Source: Clostridia bacterium
Lineage (GTDB): Bacteria; Bacillota_A; Clostridia; TANB77; CAG-508
Length of the DNA stretch: 25,519 nt
Direction: 5' to 3'
NCBI GenBank assembly: GCA_022791475.1
Contig: JAAVZD010000003.1
Span: 1 to 25,519, forward strand
Part shown: positions 23,402-25,519 of the stretch, in pieces
Layout: each line of letters begins with the position of its first letter
How positions within the stretch are numbered: the first letter of the stretch is position 1
The notes under the pieces: generated by a model
The model's database searches: none
Seen by the model: the letters and a program-made list of their open reading frames with translations, nothing else
What the model was told of the DNA's origin: nothing
Position numbers and translations under genes: made by a program

Positions 23402-24497
23402 TTACGACGTAATTCTTTCCTTCTTTCTTTTTATATTGGCAAATATAAGTAACAATAAGCAAAATATATAACTAAAACCTAATATAATATATTTATAAAT
23501 ATTTGCCTCATAATATTTTACATTAGCATAGTTCTTAGGTATTAATGCAATAGTAAGTATCAAAATAGAAAAAGGGTAGGCAAGTATTTTGGTATTCTTA
23601 ATATTAGTAATTTTCTTAAAAATAAGCATTGAAAACCTCACTACTATGCTTAAATAACAAGCAAAAACAAGCATCCATATTAGTAAAAATATAGATTCTA
23701 ACCTTACAAAGAAAGAACCAAATTCAATATATCTTGCAGCAAAATATAAAGGTAATATTTCATCTTCAGATACAAAAAATGAAAACATAAATAATATTAT
23801 AGAAACAGTTAGTATTATATATATAGCAAATATTACAACAGAAGTAATTGCTACTTTTTTAAAGTTTTCTGGTCTTTTCAATAAAGGAGGTAAGAAGTAT
23901 AAAAATGCTATACCAGAAAAAGAATAAATATTTCCAATTCCTAAAATAAAGGTATTAAAAAATCCATTTCCTAAAATAGGGAAAACTCTACTAAAAGAAA
24001 AATTCTTCATATTAGAAGCAAAAAGAAAGATGATACTAAATAACATTATAGGTATTATAATTAAATTAGTTTTTAAAGTTGCTGTAAATTCCAATTTACT
24101 TGTAATTGCAATACAAATAACAAACAATAGAATTACAAAAAATACATCTGTCATAGGGTAATATACTATTTCTATTGCTTCGCAAAACTCCCTAAGTAGA
24201 ATGCTAGAGCTTATAGTAAAATAAGATATAAAAAAAACACCTAATATTTTTTTAAAAATCGGCCCCCCTAAATACTCAGAAATATCTAATATATCTGAGC
24301 CGAGGAAAATTTTTAAATAATTTGACTACAATAAATATAACACCTACTAAAACAAGACTTACAAAAGCTAAATTTAACAAAACAGAGCATTTTATATTAG
24401 AAAGTAAGTTTCTAGGTACAGACAAAATAGTGTGCGTTACAGAAATTGTAAGAATAATAGCAATAGCTTCTTTAGTTCCAATTCTTGAATCACTCAT
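23402..24497 (-). pseudogene. gerAB: GerAB-family spore germination permease, frameshifted
   Basis: The gene lies in two frames. From the ATG at 24497 (AAAGGATG upstream) the first frame reads SDSRIGTKEAIAIIL... to KLFKNFP and then runs into a stop at about 24276. The adjacent frame resumes GSDILDISEYLGG... and continues without interruption to 23402, ending in a charged NIKRKKERITS tail. Joined, the product is ~364 residues with about ten membrane helices, the normal size of GerAB (APC superfamily, spore permease family). The shift is one extra base near 24300-24305. GerAB senses germinants in the spore inner membrane. No gerAA is present next to it. If the shift is real the receptor is inactive; if it is a sequence error the gene is intact. 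Confidence 0.8.
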
Positions 24498-24554
24498 AAA
24501 AAAATCCATCCTTTAATGCTAAATTTTTTATTATCATTTACTAAAATAGGAAAA

Positions 24555-24584
24555 ATTATACAAAGATGTTGAAATATTATGTAA
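24555..24584 (-). promoter_or_regulatory. possible promoter of the ger operon
   Basis: On the minus strand TTACAT (24584-24579), 18-nt spacer, perfect TATAAT (24560-24555), about 58 nt before the gerAB start. It overlaps the opposite promoter at 24569-24597. No good forespore sigma-G consensus was seen. Confidence 0.4.
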
Positions 24585-24597
24585 TTTATGATAAAAT
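24569..24597 (+). promoter_or_regulatory. promoter of the 91-residue hypothetical gene
   Basis: TTGAAA (24569-24574), 17-nt spacer, TAAAAT (24592-24597). A small hairpin CACTAAA/TTTAGTG follows in the leader near 24623-24639. Confidence 0.6.
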
Positions 24598-24661
24598 GCA
24601 TATATAAAATTAATAAAGTTGCTCACTAAAACTTTAGTGAAGGGAAAGCAAGAGGGAAAAA

Positions 24662-24937
24662 ATGCAGAATTATGAAACTGATAATATTATAGTAAGTTTA
24701 AGATATGATATAGAGTATAAGAAAACAACAGGGGAAATTTACTCAAAGGTAGAAGGTGAACAAAAGGAACATTGTGTAGGAAGTGTAGTAGAAAATCCAA
24801 TAGGTATTCCTGAAGTAAGGATTTTAAAAAAGTACAATAATCGATCGTATATAAAAGAAGATTTTGAAAAATTAAAGCCTAAAATTGAAAGCTACATTAA
24901 TATGTGGCGTGAAAGAGCAAGTAGAGATGTATATTAA
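24662..24937 (+). CDS. hypothetical protein
   Basis: This 91-residue protein has no family I recognise. The N-terminal half alternates strand-like residues (NIIVSLRYDIEYKKT...EIYSKVEGE) and the C-terminal half is helical (YIKEDFEKLKPKIESYINMWRERAS). Promoter, weak GAGGGA ribosome binding site and a strong terminator flank it, which supports expression. It is divergent from the ger operon with overlapping promoters. No signal peptide, membrane helix or cysteine motif is present. Confidence 0.55.
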   Translation: MQNYETDNIIVSLRYDIEYKKTTGEIYSKVEGEQKEHCVGSVVENPIGIPEVRILKKYNNRSYIKEDFEKLKPKIESYINMWRERASRDVY

Positions 24938-24944
24938 AAAGAGA

Positions 24945-24971
24945 AATGGTGTAGTTTATAACTACACCATT
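24945..24971. terminator. terminator of the 91-residue gene
   Basis: AATGGTGTAGTT (24945-24956) pairs perfectly with AACTACACCATT (24960-24971) around a TAT loop. A second small hairpin GATTGATA/TATCAATC lies at 25000-25020. Confidence 0.7.
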
Positions 24972-25093
24972 AATAATTTCATAAATTTTCTCTCTTAACG
25001 ATTGATACTAAATATCAATCAATTTTATTAAAGTATATCATAATTTTATAAATTACAATAATAAAATTAAAAATAATATAAAACAACCCCCCT

Positions 25094-25297
25094 TCAAAGA
25101 AAGAGGAAAAGAAATTTTTTCTTTTTATTAATTTCACCATTTTTCGCATCATCCTTTCCTTTTGGGTGGCAATTTTGCAACAAAAAAATACCATTCTTTT
25201 CAGAATGATATTTGTATCTATCTGTTCTATTAGTTCGAACAGAAACGTCGTTGGAGCGTTTTAGGAGGTTATTTGCAAAAAATATGCTATTTCTCAT
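25094..25297 (-). CDS. possible small protein
   Basis: This 67-codon ORF has GGGAGGA 6 nt before its ATG at 25297 and a TGC-TATACT extended -10 about 60 nt upstream on the minus strand. The product begins MRNSIFFANNLLKRSND and ends in a run of Lys and Phe/Leu encoded by A/T-runs that look like a terminator. A 12-bp stem (25188-25215 region) lies within it. No family is recognised. It could be a real small gene with a terminator-like tail, or a non-coding RNA that contains a chance ORF. Confidence 0.35.
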   Translation of the reverse strand: MRNSIFFANNLLKRSNDVSVRTNRTDRYKYHSEKNGIFLLQNCHPKGKDDAKNGEINKKKKFLFLFL

Positions 25298-25400
25298 AGT
25301 GTTCCTCCCACATTTTGCTCAAAAAAATAATTGATTCATCAACTGTTAAAATTAGTATAGCATAAAATACATAAAATTAATAGTTTTTTCAAAATAAAAA

Positions 25401-25440
25401 GGAAAATTGATGTTACTCAACTTTCCTGTAATACTATTAT
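25401..25440 (-). terminator. terminator of a gene beyond the right edge
   Basis: On the minus strand GGAAAGTTGA pairs with TCAATTTTCC (25401-25426) and runs into TTTTTATTTT. A short stem ATAGG/CCTAT follows at 25440-25455. No complete gene is visible in 25427-25519. Confidence 0.6.
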
Positions 25441-25519
25441 AGGTGCAAACCTATAACATATTTGTGCTATTAGTCTATGCTAAAAGCTTAAAAATATTCA
25501 TAATACTAAAAATCTCAAA

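Noticed and set aside
23265..23462. 65-codon minus-strand ORF between gerAB and gerAC
   Set aside because: Overlaps the end of gerAB in another frame, has no ribosome binding site and includes the structured gap.
24322..24516. 64-codon plus-strand ORF
   Set aside because: Antisense to the N-terminal part of gerAB, which has clear family content.

Overview
The window is AT-rich, low-GC Firmicutes DNA. AGGAGG-type ribosome binding sites, sigma-A promoters, T-run terminators and a spore-germination gerAB/gerAC pair point to a spore-forming member of the Clostridia, probably an uncultured one. It carries a mosaic of housekeeping genes, old mobile-element debris and an accessory island. No rRNA, tRNA or CRISPR array was seen.

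Layout. 1-3000: remains of a Tn4451-type mobilizable element. They comprise a truncated large serine recombinase (tnpX-like), a hairpin-rich non-coding stretch that looks like a transfer origin, a metallophosphatase cargo gene with its own consensus promoter, and tnpV. Imperfect inverted repeats at 360-406 and 2916-2957 bracket most of it. 3150-7500: core-type single genes (SDR oxidoreductase, TVP38/VTT membrane protein, YgjP-like metallopeptidase plus a small beta-rich protein, 1-Cys peroxiredoxin, a small hypothetical). A palindromic element near 4779-4951 hides a 20-codon ORF. 7621-12320: two adjacent ABC transporter genes, each fusing an ATPase to an FtsX-type permease and probably forming one heterodimer. 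12698-14007: lemA and a partner membrane protein of less AT-rich composition. 14147-16449: an IbrA/IbrB-like cassette (PAPS-reductase-family protein, possible GNAT, ParB/Srx-like protein). Its ibrA is split by a one-base insertion. A DUF1540 protein and an unknown gene follow. 17194-20534: divergent beta-CASP metallo-beta-lactamase and an unusual protein that joins a ClpA/ClpB-like AAA module to an FtsH-type M41 protease domain. 20749-21678: class II fructose-bisphosphate aldolase. 21767-24497 (minus): gerAB (frameshifted), gerAC without a lipobox, and an unlisted small two-helix membrane ORF. 24662-25519: small unknown ORFs and terminators.

Best candidates for something new: the Clp-FtsH chimera, whose ATPase site lacks the Walker B glutamate and arginine fingers; the three-gene IbrA/GNAT-like/IbrB cassette; the small two-helix ORF ending the ger operon; and several dispersed palindromic elements, including a perfect 31-bp inverted repeat that abuts the aldolase promoter and has a second single-arm copy 17 kb away. 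Two unrelated genes carry single-base frameshifts in the same TCGG context, so sequencing or assembly error should be excluded before calling them pseudogenes.
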